DNA of 64,000 nt, from assembly GCF_001510715.1 (NCBI RefSeq), contig NZ_LMTJ01000002.1:248001-312000 (forward strand), given 5' to 3'. The number at the start of each line of letters is the position of its first letter. The first letter of the stretch is position 1. The stretch is from Bacillus sp. FJAT-29814 (GTDB lineage: Bacteria > Bacillota > Bacilli > Bacillales > Cytobacillaceae). A program made the position numbers and the translations under genes. The notes under the pieces are model-generated. The model was not told the DNA's origin and made no database searches. It saw only the letters and a program-made list of their open reading frames with translations. Of the stretch, positions 56,095 to 64,000 are shown in pieces.

Positions 56095-57201
56095 ATGAAG
56101 AAACGAATTGTTTTACTTCCCGGTGATGGAATCGGCAAGGAAGTTATGAGTTCCGCAAAAGAAGTGTTAACTGCAATTGCTGAAGAGTATAATCACTCCT
56201 TCAGCTTCGAAAGCCATGAAATCGGAGGAGCAGCCATTGACCAATACGGTACTCCTCTTCCGGAAACCACTGTAGATGCCTGCAAGCAGGCGGATGCCGT
56301 ATTGCTTGGAGCGGTCGGCGGGCCGAAGTGGGATAACAACCCTTCCCACCTCCGTCCTGAGCGAGGGTTGCTCGGAATTCGCAAGGCCCTTGATTTATTT
56401 GCGAACCTGCGCCCGATTAAAGGTTTCAAAAACCTGCTCCATGCATCGCCATTAAAGGAAGAAATCGTTGCCGGCAGCGACCTCCTTATTGTCCGTGAAC
56501 TTACTGGCGGAATCTACTTTGGTTCCCCAAGCGAACGGCGGGATAATGGCCAGTCGGTTGTTGATACACTTGCCTATACCCGTTACGAGATTGAAAGAAT
56601 CGTAGACAAAGCGTTCCAGGCCGCCCGCGGACGCCGCGGACGCCTTACTTCGGTTGATAAAGCCAACGTGCTAGAGTCGAGCAAAATGTGGCGCGAGGTT
56701 GTCGAGGAAAAGAAGGCGGAGTACCCGGATGTTGCCGTTGAGCATGTGCTGGTCGATGCCGCTGCGATGAAGTTGATCACAAACCCGTCTCACTTTGATG
56801 TGGTTGTGACGGAGAACATGTTTGGCGACATCTTAAGCGATGAGGCCTCCGTGTTAACTGGGTCCCTTGGAATGCTCCCTTCTGCTTCGTTGAATGAAGC
56901 GGGTGTCGGCCTTTATGAACCGGTTCACGGATCCGCGCCGGACATCGCCGGAAAAGGCATTGCCAATCCGGTTGCGATGATTCTATCAACGGCACTGATG
57001 CTCCGTTATTCCTTCGGATTAGAAGAAGAAGCGAAAATCATCGAGGCCGCTGTTCAATCGGTTCTGGATGCTGGCTACCATACAGCCGACCTTCAGGTTC
57101 CAAATGGCCGAAAAGTCGGAACTGAAGAGATGACAAAGTTGATTGTTGACTTTATCAGGACACAAAACGCCTCTAAGTGTATTGCGAGCTGTTATTATTA
57201 A
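56095..57201 (+). CDS. leuB: 3-Isopropylmalate dehydrogenase
   Basis: 368 residues. [10 protein letters not shown] at the N-terminus, substrate and metal residues in [10 protein letters not shown], and the isocitrate/isopropylmalate dehydrogenase signature [26 protein letters not shown] preference site [15 protein letters not shown]. Oxidative decarboxylation of isopropylmalate. AAGGAGG precedes ATG 56095; the TTG at 56086 lies inside the site. The last ten residues ([11 protein letters not shown]) run past the usual family end. Confidence 0.94.
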   Translation: MKKRIVLLPGDGIGKEVMSSAKEVLTAIAEEYNHSFSFESHEIGGAAIDQYGTPLPETTVDACKQADAVLLGAVGGPKWDNNPSHLRPERGLLGIRKALDLFANLRPIKGFKNLLHASPLKEEIVAGSDLLIVRELTGGIYFGSPSERRDNGQSVVDTLAYTRYEIERIVDKAFQAARGRRGRLTSVDKANVLESSKMWREVVEEKKAEYPDVAVEHVLVDAAAMKLITNPSHFDVVVTENMFGDILSDEASVLTGSLGMLPSASLNEAGVGLYEPVHGSAPDIAGKGIANPVAMILSTALMLRYSFGLEEEAKIIEAAVQSVLDAGYHTADLQVPNGRKVGTEEMTKLIVDFIRTQNASKCIASCYY

Positions 57202-57215
57202 TAAATGATTCGGTG

Positions 57216-57247
57216 ACCGCCAGGCTGGGCAGGAATGGCCTGGCGGT
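57216..57247 (+). other. Intra-operon hairpin between leuB and leuC
   Basis: ACCGCCAGGC (57216-57225) pairs perfectly with GCCTGGCGGT (57238-57247); followed by TTACTCTAAA, not a T-run. It is probably an RNA processing or stability element. Confidence 0.6.
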
Positions 57248-57299
57248 TTACTCTAAAAACAATAAAAGCAAAAAATCTATAAACGTGAGGAAGGAAGCT

Positions 57300-58718
57300 A
57301 TGCAAAATCCAAAGAATATTATCCAAAAAATTTGGGAACAGCATGTGGTCCATCAAGAAGAAGGAAAGCCGGATTTACTTTATATTGATTTGCACCTCGT
57401 TCATGAAGTAACCTCTCCTCAGGCTTTCGAGGGCTTACGACTGAACGGCCGCAAAGTCCGCCGGCCGGAACTTACTTTTGCAACAATGGATCATAACATT
57501 CCAACCCGGCAACGCCAAGTCATCAATGACCCGATTTCAAAAAAGCAAGTTGATACTTTGCAGCAGAACTGTGAGGAGTTCGGAATTACCCTTGCAGATA
57601 TCCACCATCCCGATAACGGCATCGTTCACGTCATTGGCCCTGAGTTAGGACTGACACAGCCCGGAAAAACCATTGTATGCGGCGACAGCCATACCTCTAC
57701 ACATGGAGCATTCGGTGCACTCGCTTTCGGGATCGGAACAAGCGAGGTGGAACACGTTCTTGCCACGCAAACGGTTTGGCAGGCACCTCCAAAAACGATG
57801 AATGTAAAAGTGAACGGTAAGCTTGGGACAGGCGTTACCGCCAAGGACTTAATCCTTGCGATTATCGGAAAGTTCGGCGTCAGATTTGGAACAGGCTATG
57901 TCATTGAATATACCGGGGAAGCGATCCGTGGATTTTCAATGGAAGAACGGATGACCGTCTGCAACATGTCCATTGAAGGCGGGGCACGGGCCGGGCTCAT
58001 TTCCCCTGATGAAACAACAGTGGAGTATTTGCGTGGCAGAAAACATGTTCCGCAGGGAGAAGCATTTGAGGAAGCCGCAGACCGTTGGAAGGCGCTTGCC
58101 ACCGATGAAGGTGCCACCTACGATACAGTCGTAGAGATCGATGCAGCTGAAGTAGAGCCGCAGGTAACGTGGGGAACGAATCCCGGCATGTGTATCCCGG
58201 TAACGGCAAATGTGCCAAGTCCAGACGATACAGATAAGCCTTCTGAAAAAGATGAAATCGTACGTGCCCTAGAATACATGGGACTTCAAGCGGGTCAGCC
58301 CATTTCCAATGTTAAAATTGATCATGTATTCATTGGTTCCTGCACCAACTCCCGGTTAAGTGACTTACGGAAGGCTGCCGAGATTATTCGCGGCAAGAAG
58401 GTCAACCCTTCAGTAACAGCGATTGTTGTCCCAGGTTCCTTCAGCGTCAAGCTTTCAGCAGAAAAAGAAGGATTGGACCAGGTCTTTAAAGAGGCAGGGT
58501 TCGAATGGCGCGATGCCGGATGCAGCATGTGTCTTGGCATGAATGATGATATCATTCCATCCGGGGAACGTTGTGCTTCAACATCGAACCGTAACTTTGA
58601 AGGACGTCAAGGAAAAGGCGCGCGCACCCATCTGGTCAGCCCTGAAATGGCAGCCGCTGCGGCCATTGCCGGCCATTTTGTCGATGTCCGAAAGTTTACA
58701 GCTCAGGAGGTTGGTTAA
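57300..58718 (+). CDS. leuC: 3-Isopropylmalate dehydratase large subunit
   Basis: 472 residues, aconitase family. The 4Fe-4S cluster ligands are in [17 protein letters not shown] and [10 protein letters not shown]; other signatures [21 protein letters not shown]. With LeuD it isomerises 2- to 3-isopropylmalate. The frame is open back into leuB (57177) but ATG 57300 after GAGGAAGGAAGCT fits homologue length. Confidence 0.95.
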   Translation: MQNPKNIIQKIWEQHVVHQEEGKPDLLYIDLHLVHEVTSPQAFEGLRLNGRKVRRPELTFATMDHNIPTRQRQVINDPISKKQVDTLQQNCEEFGITLADIHHPDNGIVHVIGPELGLTQPGKTIVCGDSHTSTHGAFGALAFGIGTSEVEHVLATQTVWQAPPKTMNVKVNGKLGTGVTAKDLILAIIGKFGVRFGTGYVIEYTGEAIRGFSMEERMTVCNMSIEGGARAGLISPDETTVEYLRGRKHVPQGEAFEEAADRWKALATDEGATYDTVVEIDAAEVEPQVTWGTNPGMCIPVTANVPSPDDTDKPSEKDEIVRALEYMGLQAGQPISNVKIDHVFIGSCTNSRLSDLRKAAEIIRGKKVNPSVTAIVVPGSFSVKLSAEKEGLDQVFKEAGFEWRDAGCSMCLGMNDDIIPSGERCASTSNRNFEGRQGKGARTHLVSPEMAAAAAIAGHFVDVRKFTAQEVG

Positions 58719-58721
58719 TCC

Positions 58722-59306
58722 ATGGAACCGTTACGTACGCTTCAGGGCCTTGTTTGCCCATTAAATAGAACGAATGTTGATACTGACCAAATTATTCCGA
58801 AGCAATTTTTAAAGAGAATTGAACGCAGCGGGTTTGGACAATTCCTGTTCTATAACTGGCGGTTTGATGACGCTGGAAATCCCAATCCTGACTTTCCATT
58901 AAATCAACCGCAATACAAAGGGGCATCCATCTTGGTTGCCGGCGAAAACTTTGGCTGCGGCTCCTCCCGTGAGCATGCGCCATGGGCGATTCAGGACTTT
59001 GGCTTTAAGGTCATTATCGCTCCAAGCTACGCCGATATTTTTAAAAATAACACAGTGAAAAACGGCATCCTTGCCATCCAAGCCAGTGATGAGCAAGTGC
59101 AAACCATCATGAAAAAAGCGGAAAGCGAGGGGTATTCCCTGACAGTAAACCTCGAAGAACAAAAGGTTTATGACAACGAGGGCTTCCAATTCCAATTCGA
59201 TATCGCTCCATATCCGAAGGAAATGCTGTTAAATGGCTGGGACGAAATCGGCGTTACCTTAACGTATGAAGATAAAATTACGCGATATGAGCTTGCACAA
59301 AAGTAA
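58722..59306 (+). CDS. leuD: 3-Isopropylmalate dehydratase small subunit
   Basis: 194 residues, swivelling aconitase domain with NFGCGSSREHAPWAIQDFG and an N-terminal NVDTDQIIPKQFLK. It partners LeuC; its gene begins 3 bp after the leuC stop, with AGGAGGT inside the leuC end. Last gene of the cluster, with a strong terminator. Confidence 0.95.
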   Translation: MEPLRTLQGLVCPLNRTNVDTDQIIPKQFLKRIERSGFGQFLFYNWRFDDAGNPNPDFPLNQPQYKGASILVAGENFGCGSSREHAPWAIQDFGFKVIIAPSYADIFKNNTVKNGILAIQASDEQVQTIMKKAESEGYSLTVNLEEQKVYDNEGFQFQFDIAPYPKEMLLNGWDEIGVTLTYEDKITRYELAQK

Positions 59307-59307
59307 T

Positions 59308-59345
59308 ATAAATGAGCCTGGGACGAATCCAGGCTCATTTTTTAT
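59308..59345. terminator. Terminator of the ilv-leu operon
   Basis: AATGAGCCTGG pairs with CCAGGCTCATT around a 7-nt loop, followed by TTTTTAT; the left flank is A-rich enough to serve the converging acetyltransferase gene too. Confidence 0.9.
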
Positions 59346-59351
59346 AGGAAA

Positions 59352-59930
59352 TTATTCAAGATTATCCAGTATATTTGAACTTTCATGCTCATCGTTAAAG
59401 GTCAACACCTCATCTGCAGGTTCATAGGACTCTCCGTAGAAGTGTTGGTCCTTATAGGTATGAATTAGGTTGTATGTCTTTTTCATGGCTTCAAAAATTA
59501 ATTCTTCCGATTCATGATGGGGCGCCCAATAGAGGATTTCCATCTTGTTGATTTCATTAGTTACCAAAGACCGGCGTTCATATCCAATCGATTTTGCATG
59601 TTCAAACCCTTCGCGTTTGTAAAAGCGCAGTCTTTTCTCAGTATCGCTGTCTTCATAATTGACCGGTTCAACTTCAAGGATAATAGGCTTTCCCTTTTGT
59701 TTCATTTTTTCTAAAAGCTTATGGCCGAGACCTTGACCGCGGGCATTTTTCGAAACAAACAAGTAATCAATAAACAGAAAGTTGTCGAATTCGGCATACA
59801 TCAATACATGGTTTGGACCCTCGTCCTTGTTATAAATGTCAGAACGTTCCTTGAGCAGAGTCTCCATATGCTCACGGGATTTCATTTCTTCAATCGGAAA
59901 GTACTGATTTAACTTTTCGTACCAATGCAT
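59352..59930 (-). CDS. GNAT family N-acetyltransferase
   Basis: About 192 residues. The acetyl-CoA loop is seen in LFVSKNARGQGLGHKLLEKM, followed by a beta strand with PIILEVEPV and the C-terminal FYKREGFEHAK. Substrate unknown. A ~60-residue acidic C-terminal extension (TYNLIHTYKDQHFYGESYEP) is beyond the usual fold. ATG 59930 has GAAGGAG 6 nt upstream; a longer frame to 59945 overlaps the site. Confidence 0.83.
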   Translation of the reverse strand: MHWYEKLNQYFPIEEMKSREHMETLLKERSDIYNKDEGPNHVLMYAEFDNFLFIDYLFVSKNARGQGLGHKLLEKMKQKGKPIILEVEPVNYEDSDTEKRLRFYKREGFEHAKSIGYERRSLVTNEINKMEILYWAPHHESEELIFEAMKKTYNLIHTYKDQHFYGESYEPADEVLTFNDEHESSNILDNLE

Positions 59931-59958
59931 ATGAATCTCCTTCATTTAGTTTCAGGAC

Positions 59959-60273
59959 TTAAAACTCTGGCAGTCGATCAAGGTTATTTTCTTTAATACC
60001 GTCGGGCTCGCTGCGAATGATATCCCGGCCATACTTGTGAAATACATCGACATGGGCGATGTTTCCGGCTTTAGCTTCATCCAATGCTGTCAGGTAATCC
60101 AGTTCCCTACCGGTATTGGTTTTGAAGGCAATAATATCCCCATCATCATTCTTCTTAACGGCGACAAACTCTTCTTTGCCATCGGGATTTTGTGAACCTG
60201 CCTCCATTTGTGCCTGCTGCTCGCTTTGCTGCCGATATTGCTGATAAATTTTTTCAAAGTCCTTTTGTTCCAA
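59959..60273 (-). CDS. DUF3892-type protein
   Basis: About 104 residues: N-terminal Gln-rich helix (KIYQQYRQQSEQQAQME), then the DUF3892 domain (VAVKKNDDGDIIAFKTNTGR, IIRSEPDGIKENNLDRLPEF). Function unknown. I use TTG 60273, as GGAGGTG lies 6 nt upstream; GTG 60282 overlaps that site, and the open frame to 60327 lacks one. It precedes the acetyltransferase gene by 28 bp on the same strand and may be cotranscribed. Confidence 0.75.
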   Translation of the reverse strand: MEQKDFEKIYQQYRQQSEQQAQMEAGSQNPDGKEEFVAVKKNDDGDIIAFKTNTGRELDYLTALDEAKAGNIAHVDVFHKYGRDIIRSEPDGIKENNLDRLPEF

Positions 60274-60404
60274 AAACTCCACCTCCGAACATTTGTTAGT
60301 ATTTTTATTTTTCGAGAAAATATGCATGATAAAGTGTCAAAAAACGTTCAAAAAATGGTTGTTTTTTCCTGTGTTATACTTTACCTATAATTGGGGGCGA
60401 TTGA

Positions 60405-61148
60405 ATGGAAATACAGGAGGGAAATACCTGGTTTTACATCCGCGATCATCAACAGCAAGGACCAGTTGGCCTATTTGAGCTAAAAAAGCTATTGGAACAG
60501 GGAATTTTAACAGGGGACAGTTTTGTTTGGAACAAAGATTTGGACTGTTGGCATCCGGCTAAAACGCTTGAAATACTGCCAGAGTCAGACTCCCTGGATG
60601 AATCGAGGGAATTGATCAACTACGCTGCAGGATGGGTGGAAATCGAAAAGGATACCTATCCCAACGGAAGGCCCATTGTGCGTTATTTGGCCAGATTCTT
60701 TGACCTCTCATTATTTTCGTTATTTGTCATTACTTTCGTCTCGATTTTTAAGCCGCGGTTTGTCCTGGATTCGTCTGCAATCTTTATTTTTATGCTGAGC
60801 CTGATCCTCTATATTTTAGTAGAAGCTGTAATCCTATCAATCTTTGGGAATACGCTGGGAAAGTTGTTATTAAACGCTCGTTTGAAAACGATTACAGGAG
60901 AACCGATTGATTTCTCTACTGCTCTTAAACGAAGTATTTTTGTAAATGCAGCCGGGATGGGATTCGGAGTTCCTTTTCTCAATATTATTTGTTTCCTTTA
61001 CTCCTATCGGGATTTAAAGGAACATGGCATCGCTACCTGGGACAAACATATGGGGACAGTAGTCTTATACGGCAGAGTCAGTACAGCGCGCCTTGTTGTC
61101 GTTAGCCTATTTCCAATTGCCCTGCTCATCACTGGAATCGTCATCTAG
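60405..61148 (+). CDS. GYF-like plus RDD domain membrane protein
   Basis: 247 residues. The N-terminal ~60 residues are a GYF_2-type domain (WFYIRDHQQQGPVGLFELKK, ending VWNKDLDCWHPA), which binds proline-rich peptides in other proteins. Then an RDD domain with the Arg and two Asp in VRYLARFFDLSLFS, LGKLLLNARL and WDKHMGTVV, spanning about four to five membrane segments. RDD proteins have been linked to ion transport in some bacteria; function here unknown. RBS GGGGGCGATTGA. Confidence 0.83.
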   Translation: MEIQEGNTWFYIRDHQQQGPVGLFELKKLLEQGILTGDSFVWNKDLDCWHPAKTLEILPESDSLDESRELINYAAGWVEIEKDTYPNGRPIVRYLARFFDLSLFSLFVITFVSIFKPRFVLDSSAIFIFMLSLILYILVEAVILSIFGNTLGKLLLNARLKTITGEPIDFSTALKRSIFVNAAGMGFGVPFLNIICFLYSYRDLKEHGIATWDKHMGTVVLYGRVSTARLVVVSLFPIALLITGIVI

Positions 61149-61185
61149 ATTTTCCTTTTCCAATTTTTTGTGAATCACTGAACAA

Positions 61186-61221
61186 AAAGAAGCCCCTCCT
61201 TACAGCATGGAAGGGGCTTTT
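61186..61221. terminator. Terminator of the GYF-RDD gene
   Basis: AAGCCCCTCC pairs with GGAAGGGGCTT, followed by TTTAGTATT. Confidence 0.83.
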
Positions 61222-61248
61222 AGTATTATTCCAAGGTTCTTTGGCTAC

Positions 61249-62154
61249 TCAATGTCCACCCCAGGTGGACATTTGTCCACGAACGGTGCCTGACACCTCT
61301 TTTACGTTTTTCATAGTTAAAAACAGGATATATATGATGATGCTGTTAAGTACTAGGACTAGTATAAGAACGGCGGAGCTGACTGTGATGCCGTTGGCGA
61401 GTTGCAGGATGACCATTGCTGACATGGCTGTGAGCAAGGTGATTTCTTTGATGATGAGTATGGGTGCCAGGAGGTATCCAAATGGTTGTTTCCGGATGAT
61501 GAGGATTCCCGCCATGATTCCCGCCGGAACGATAAAACCGAGATCGAGTGCTTGAATGACCAATGTGGTATAGTGCTCAAGCCCTTCAGGGGGTGTTTGA
61601 TTAAAAAGCGGCGGGATGATTTTGCCAAGCCACATGATTCCAAACACGATGGATGTGAACAACAAAAACCCGCCAATAAATTTAACGGGAAGCTTTTCTG
61701 AGAAAGCCCCGGGCAATCGTTGGATATCAAATGACATCATCGCCATCGTGAACGCAAAGAAGGATGCTGACATCAGCAGTACATAGACGAGAAACAACGG
61801 GTTATACATCGAAAGAAGTGAATACGAGGCATAGGTGTAGAAAAAATAGCCCAATGTCCCGGTTAGCAGTAATCTTCCCTTAAGCGAGTTCCTTCTCGCC
61901 CAAAAAAGTGAAAGCACCAGTAGTGGTACACCTAAAATCAAGGTGACAAAATCCTGGGCAATCGCCTGTGAAGCCATCGCAACGGAATCATGCTGATAAA
62001 GCCCTTTTCCGTAAATGCTGACAGTTTCTTTGAAAATAGTTTGGTGTTGGAATTCCCCTGGTCCCTTATTGGACAAAATGGCAATTGCCGTCGCCGCAAC
62101 AGATAAAACAGAAATAATCAGGACAAGGATACTGACTGTTTTTTGATTTCTCAT
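61249..62154 (-). CDS. Multi-pass membrane protein, family not recognised
   Basis: 301 residues with eight hydrophobic segments; an extracytoplasmic loop of ~45 residues after the first (NKGPGEFQHQTIFKETVSIY) contains no cysteine. I do not recognise the family; it resembles unassigned Bacillus membrane proteins in overall plan. The last ~13 residues (SGTVRGQMSTWGGH) are encoded by a palindromic repeat, so the native C-terminus was probably different. ATG follows AGAGAGG. Confidence 0.7.
   Translation of the reverse strand: MRNQKTVSILVLIISVLSVAATAIAILSNKGPGEFQHQTIFKETVSIYGKGLYQHDSVAMASQAIAQDFVTLILGVPLLVLSLFWARRNSLKGRLLLTGTLGYFFYTYASYSLLSMYNPLFLVYVLLMSASFFAFTMAMMSFDIQRLPGAFSEKLPVKFIGGFLLFTSIVFGIMWLGKIIPPLFNQTPPEGLEHYTTLVIQALDLGFIVPAGIMAGILIIRKQPFGYLLAPILIIKEITLLTAMSAMVILQLANGITVSSAVLILVLVLNSIIIYILFLTMKNVKEVSGTVRGQMSTWGGH
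61251..61297. repeat. REP-like palindromic element at the 3' end of the membrane-protein gene
   Basis: TGTCCACC (61253-61260) and GGTGGACA (61264-61271) form a perfect hairpin with a 3-nt loop; GGACA-TT-TGTCC and GGTG-CCTGA-CACC overlap and follow it. The dense nesting of palindromes in 47 bp is typical of dispersed Bacillus intergenic repeats containing GGTGTCAGGCACC. Confidence 0.65.
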
Positions 62155-62282
62155 GACAAAAACCTCTCTTCAAAAAGTTTGAATGTCATCTTTTCTGTCT
62201 TTCTAACCTTATCCTAACCCATTACATGAAAATTCCCTATTACAGAAAACACTGTTCACAAAAGATTCAGAATTCGAACCGA

Positions 62283-62310
62283 ACAGGACCGAAAACTGTA
62301 CCGGTCCTGT
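62283..62310 (+). other. Hairpin upstream of the beta-helix gene
   Basis: ACAGGACCG pairs with CGGTCCTGT around a 10-nt loop, followed by TAATCTTTTG. No gene on this strand ends nearby, so it may be a relic terminator. Downstream, TATAAT at 62401-62406 is a possible -10 for the next gene with a poor -35. Confidence 0.4.
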
Positions 62311-62441
62311 TAATCTTTTGCTTTTGTCCTCAGGATTTTCTTATTCTTGCTGGTAATCATGATTTCGTATCGGTCATTTAAAAAAGTTATGCAATAAAGT
62401 TATAATACTGTTATTAGGGAACTGGTTTGGGGTGAAAAACA

Positions 62442-63983
62442 ATGCTGGATTTAAAGAAAACACACGATCCAAGAAAAAATACGAACCTGCTTTCGCAAAT
62501 TACCGGGAAACAATTAGACCTTAAAGCGGCAGTCCGGGAAGCGGAGCAGATTTTTGAGAAATGCCGTTCGAAAGAAACTCCCCCTTTGCTAGGCAGCCGA
62601 ACCGCGAAACTTCCTGTTAAGGAAAAATTAGCAGAAAGACTGTTTCGGCTTTTGGCACAACCTTCAAAGGTCTTGGAACCAACCAGGATCTCCGTAGATT
62701 CTGCCGGCACTGTGCATCCAGACTGGAAGGCACGGCTTGATCGGGAATTTCACCTCCTTACCACCGAGATTGCTAAAGAAGTCAATGTCGTAGATTTCGG
62801 TGCAGTCGGCGACGGAAAAACAGATTGTACCGCAGCTTTTAAAAAAGCGATCGGAAACGGCAGGGTAAAAGTACTTGTCCCCCAAGGTGTTTATGTTGTG
62901 AAAGAAATCCTGCTCCCATCGTGGACTCAACTTGTCGGTGCCGGAAAAGGAGTTACCACCATAAGACTGCATGACCAGGCACCGAAGGGAACAAGACTCG
63001 TTACCAACGCGAGCCATTGGCGCGGAAACCACCATATTCTTGTCAAAGGACTTAGTCTTAACTGGAATGTCGAGAGGCTCGGTAATGAGGCTAAAACAAG
63101 TACCTGGGGCAATCATTCCAGTTGTCTTACCTATGCGAACGTTACTTATGGCTGGGTAAAGGATGTCGAAGCGATCAACCCGGGGTTGCACGGTTTTGAC
63201 ATCACATCGACGCTGTACAATTATGCAGGTGACGGCTATCGTGCCCGCGGCAGCAGCAAGTACGTTTTGCTCGATAACCTGACTAGCTATGGTTTTGGTG
63301 ACGACGGGATTACCACCCATCATAGCGATTATATCCTGATATCCAACTGCCACATGTGCGACCCGAGCGGCCGTGCTCATAAAAAAGGTTTTTCAAATTC
63401 GAACGGGATTGAGGTCGATGATGGCTCTAGGAATGTGGTGCTCGTCGATAATTCAACGGCCAGATGCTTTGGCGGTGTAGAGATCAAGGCCCATCAAAAT
63501 TCATCGGCTGCCTCTAACGTAATCATTGTCGGGCATATTTCTGTGAACGATAACCGTTCATACAACTTTCGCCATATCGGCCACCACAAGAGCATCGATG
63601 CCGAATCAAAGTCGGCTTACAATATCATGGCGGTAAACCTGGCCTCGATTGCACCAATTTTTACAGACCTTTATAAAGGGTCGACACCGCGGGGCCTGGT
63701 GCTTTCCGCCTATAAAAATGTCGTCATCAACCATTTTACCTTGATTGGCGACCCGAATTATGATTACAAAGGCAACCCGGTGGCGGCAATACAATATCAG
63801 GCCCGAAAGGTTGTGTTGCAGAATGTTTCTATGAAAAATTTTAAAACTGCCGGAGCTGGAATTAAAGTGTTCGGAGGTCAAAATAAGGCTGATTATGTAA
63901 AACTGAAAAACATTGCAATGGATCATTCCAAGTCTGCAAAATCCTTAGTAGGCGACGGGGTTCAAAATATGGAAATCGATTAA
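62442..63983 (+). CDS. Right-handed beta-helix protein (pectate lyase superfamily type)
   Basis: 513 residues. After ~110 mostly helical residues comes VNVVDFGAVGDGKTDCTAAFKKAI, the start motif of pectate-lyase-superfamily (Pectate_lyase_3/GH28-like) beta-helices, then many parallel beta-helix rungs with conserved Asp-Gly patches (YNYAGDGYRARG, GFGDDGITTHHSDY, SNGIEVDDGS). The Asp pairs at GFGDDG resemble a polysaccharide-cleaving site. No signal peptide or membrane segment is visible, unusual for a polysaccharide lyase; phage tailspike-like or surface-polymer functions are alternatives. GGGGTG precedes the ATG. Confidence 0.8.
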   Translation: MLDLKKTHDPRKNTNLLSQITGKQLDLKAAVREAEQIFEKCRSKETPPLLGSRTAKLPVKEKLAERLFRLLAQPSKVLEPTRISVDSAGTVHPDWKARLDREFHLLTTEIAKEVNVVDFGAVGDGKTDCTAAFKKAIGNGRVKVLVPQGVYVVKEILLPSWTQLVGAGKGVTTIRLHDQAPKGTRLVTNASHWRGNHHILVKGLSLNWNVERLGNEAKTSTWGNHSSCLTYANVTYGWVKDVEAINPGLHGFDITSTLYNYAGDGYRARGSSKYVLLDNLTSYGFGDDGITTHHSDYILISNCHMCDPSGRAHKKGFSNSNGIEVDDGSRNVVLVDNSTARCFGGVEIKAHQNSSAASNVIIVGHISVNDNRSYNFRHIGHHKSIDAESKSAYNIMAVNLASIAPIFTDLYKGSTPRGLVLSAYKNVVINHFTLIGDPNYDYKGNPVAAIQYQARKVVLQNVSMKNFKTAGAGIKVFGGQNKADYVKLKNIAMDHSKSAKSLVGDGVQNMEID

Positions 63984-64000
63984 ATTCACCAGCTAGTTTC

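Overview
The window reads as chromosomal DNA of an endospore-forming Bacillaceae (Bacillus in the broad sense; a Neobacillus- or Mesobacillus-like species is my guess, not shown by the sequence). Support comes from a TnrA-type nitrogen regulator with its operator, a T-box-controlled ilv-leu cluster, KinB-like 5-TM histidine kinases, frequent GTG/TTG starts behind strong GGAGG sites, and matches to CcpA cre consensus. I see no rRNA, tRNA, transposase, integrase, phage gene or CRISPR array.

Layout. 1-7.5 kb: a histidine kinase cut by the window edge, an APC permease, a second kinase, an amidase, a non-coding stretch holding a candidate structured RNA, and a two-gene threonine/serine exporter. 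7.6-10 kb: cstA plus its small YbdD-type partner. 10-14 kb: two repressor-exporter style operons (padR-MFS-yrdB; tetR-DUF2306) with visible promoter/operator dyads. 14-24.9 kb: a monoacylglycerol-lipase-like esterase, MFS pump, ketopantoate-reductase-like protein, FNT channel, ABC exporter pair, RecQ, an RE-type asparaginase and a zinc ribbon protein. 24.9-29 kb: acyl-CoA synthetase and acyl-CoA dehydrogenase behind a cre-like site, and a 2-hydroxyacid dehydrogenase. 29-32.3 kb: ABC transporter plus two-component system arranged like ycbLMNO of B. subtilis. 33-41 kb is the least ordinary part: RtcB, a 52-bp-period tandem dyad array of about 15 units, a TPR-dynamin GTPase, a secreted protein of unknown function and a STAND-type ATPase with a C-terminal HTH. 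41-48 kb is a nitrogen block: glnHPQ-like amino acid importer, tnrA, amtB, then a DUF294 nucleotidyltransferase and a DEDDh exonuclease. 48-59.3 kb: ilvE-ilvD-[terminator, T-box]-ilvB-ilvH-ilvC-leuA-leuB-leuC-leuD. 59.3-64 kb: acetyltransferase, DUF3892 protein, GYF-RDD membrane protein, an unrecognised membrane protein whose C-terminus is written by a palindromic repeat, and a beta-helix protein.

How it fits together. Central themes are nitrogen and amino acid economy. TnrA appears to activate its own gene (box centred near -47) and has a perfect box next to amtB in an unusual position. Branched-chain amino acid synthesis carries a perfect cre and CodY-like sequences at the ilvE promoter and a second, tRNA-sensing switch in front of ilvB whose specifier I read as ATC (isoleucine). 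The best candidates for undescribed biology are the helically phased 52-bp dyad array, where the two sub-families show compensatory base changes, and the structured RNA at about 5.94-6.21 kb with its own consensus promoter and a long-range closing stem.
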